From Cristatella mucedo (taxonomy: Eukaryota; Bryozoa; Phylactolaemata; Cristatellidae): a stretch of DNA of 16,000 nucleotides. This document shows, in pieces, positions 14,837-16,000 of this stretch. Location: NCBI GenBank assembly GCA_009760855.2, contig WPIO01000108.1:706501-722500 (forward strand), given 5' to 3'. The notes below the pieces were generated by a model, which had not been told where the DNA came from, ran no database searches, and worked only from the letters and a program-made list of their open reading frames with translations. The translations under genes were made by a program, and so were the position numbers. The number at the start of each line of letters is the position of its first letter. The stretch's first letter is position 1.

Positions 14837-16000
14837 GCTGGCTATAGATGGAACATTCGTATGTCAACGCAGCCACACAGAATATCGATGTGATCCCCAA
14901 AACAATTTACGAACTATCCAACAGTGAAATTTGCTCTCAAGTATGCCTCCTACAACTGCCCTTGTGCGGCTATTCTACACGAGCGCCAAACCTCTGCACA
15001 AAAGTGTTACCCACCCGGAACCCGAGTCCTCATCCTGCACCACTTTCGAAACCAGTGTCAGACACATTTAAAACCTGAAGATAAATTGAGCAGAAATTAA
15101 AATTAATTTAAATAAAAATTCCTAAATGAGTGACAATCTCTATACATTTATTTAATAGTTAACTATAATAAAATTAAAAAGTAATTTAAGTATATAACAT
15201 TTGCATTAAATATTGTTTACAATATATCATATAATGCTAAACACTGTCTGTACTAGCATATATATAATATTAAATAAATGAAAAATTAATTTAATTGTGA
15301 TTTATCAAAAATTAAGCTGGTCGACAGATTGTCGGCAGCACCTCGTGTCAACAGCACGAGGCTGTCGGCACGAGAAAGGTCATCTGATGGCGGGAAGGCG
15401 CTTCACTTTGAAAAAAGTTAACTTAACTCAAGCAGCAAGTCTGAATTACAGTGATGTGCGCATTACGAAGCAACTTTGCAGAACCCCTGCAATGAATGCG
15501 ACAGAGTTACTCGAGCAAGTCTCTTCGGCGCGTACGTACCGCTGTAGGCAAGGACAGTAAGGCTTCGCTACTTCTTTGCCCGGGATCTTTGTTTGTCGAA
15601 CCTGCAAAGACAATTATGCAGGGGCTCCAGCAAGTAGGCAGTCACGTGCACTCGCACGTCTGCTCGCCAGTTGAATCGGCAATACCTTACAGAGGAGAGG
15701 AAGTACACTTGTAATATCAGAAAAGAGAAAAGGGCTACTGAGGAGCAGAGGAAAGTAGACGGCAGAAAGACAAGAGGAGGAGGAGGAGGAGGAGGATGGA
15801 TTAATTTATGAATGGATGTATGGAAAAGAACGAGTAGGAAGAAGTACGAAGCACAAGGAGTAGCCGGATTAGTAGCAGGAGCCGTGGAAACGAGGAGATA
15901 TTGGCAGGCAGCAGGAGCAGAGATGACGAGTGCAGAAGTCGCCATAGTATGGGGGAAGCAGATCAATTCGCAGTCTTCGTCGTAGCACAAGCAGCACTGG
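14731..16000. other. Repeat-rich, AT-rich right end
   Basis: It has a (GA)n microsatellite (14792-14833), a very AT-rich block (15080-15300) and a weak inverted repeat CCTCGTG/CACGAGG (15342-15362). There is also an AGG-triplet run (15774-15796) within purine-rich DNA. Open frames, including a 140-codon minus-strand one (15990-15568), are low-complexity and without motifs. Confidence 0.45.
14792..14833. repeat. (GA)n microsatellite
   Basis: About 21 GA units; on the minus strand a (CT)n pyrimidine tract about 60 nt before the possible exon at 14730. Confidence 0.95.

Noticed and set aside
15568-15990. 140-codon minus-strand open frame
   Set aside because: Low-complexity Pro/Phe/Leu sequence read from a purine-rich AGG repeat tract.

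Overview
This is a nuclear genome window from an invertebrate metazoan. I cannot name the group from the sequence. The evidence is intron-split genes with canonical GT..AG sites (two of the introns are only 53-57 bp), a ciliary TOG-array gene, a tRNA-type SINE family, an L2-like LINE fragment, a Ty3/Gypsy-like fragment and many microsatellites. Coding stretches are very GC-rich with alanine and serine triplet runs. Intergenic and intronic DNA is AT-rich and full of repeats. There is no operon, CRISPR array, rRNA gene or phage.

Layout. (1) 1-698, minus strand: N-terminal exon of a TOGARAM1/crescerin-like gene that runs off the left edge; its TOG1 domain is clear. (2) 699-1900: GC-rich, CpG-rich 5' region with an ambiguous open block at 1386-1892. 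(3) 2226-2823: a frame-broken Ty3/Gypsy-like integrase remnant. (4) 3777-10687, plus strand: a multi-exon gene I assemble from splice sites and reading phase. It starts with a basic N-terminal exon (3777-3920). A long low-complexity exon (4712-5655) follows, ending in a SUMO-interaction-like acidic/hydrophobic motif. Then come small exons (7313-7397, one ending at 7890, 7948-7996, 9851-9951) and a terminal exon (10553-10687). All junction phases agree. I do not recognise the protein. (5) 11196: a candidate polyadenylation signal. (6) 11446-12085: a dead L2-like reverse transcriptase fragment on the minus strand. (7) 12086-16000: AT-rich, repeat-rich DNA with a 45-47 bp tandem repeat and a possible minus-strand exon pair (14487-14730) that looks like a decayed RING finger.

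The introns of the plus-strand gene hold at least three SINE copies with RNA polymerase III box A/B-like heads (one heavily decayed), plus several tail-only fragments. Their 3' tails share the pattern ending in a GCGCT..ATAAAT block and an A/T-rich simple tail, typical of L2-type LINE tails. An L2 partner fragment lies in the same window. TOGARAM1-like and the plus-strand gene are arranged head to head about 3 kb apart, and both have a perfect TCACGTGA octamer upstream of their start.

The most interesting items are the unrecognised SIM-containing gene with a translatable 57-bp intron, a five-copy CCAAT-box array in one of its introns, and several perfect 11-14 bp hairpins. Nothing here amounts to a clear new molecular system.
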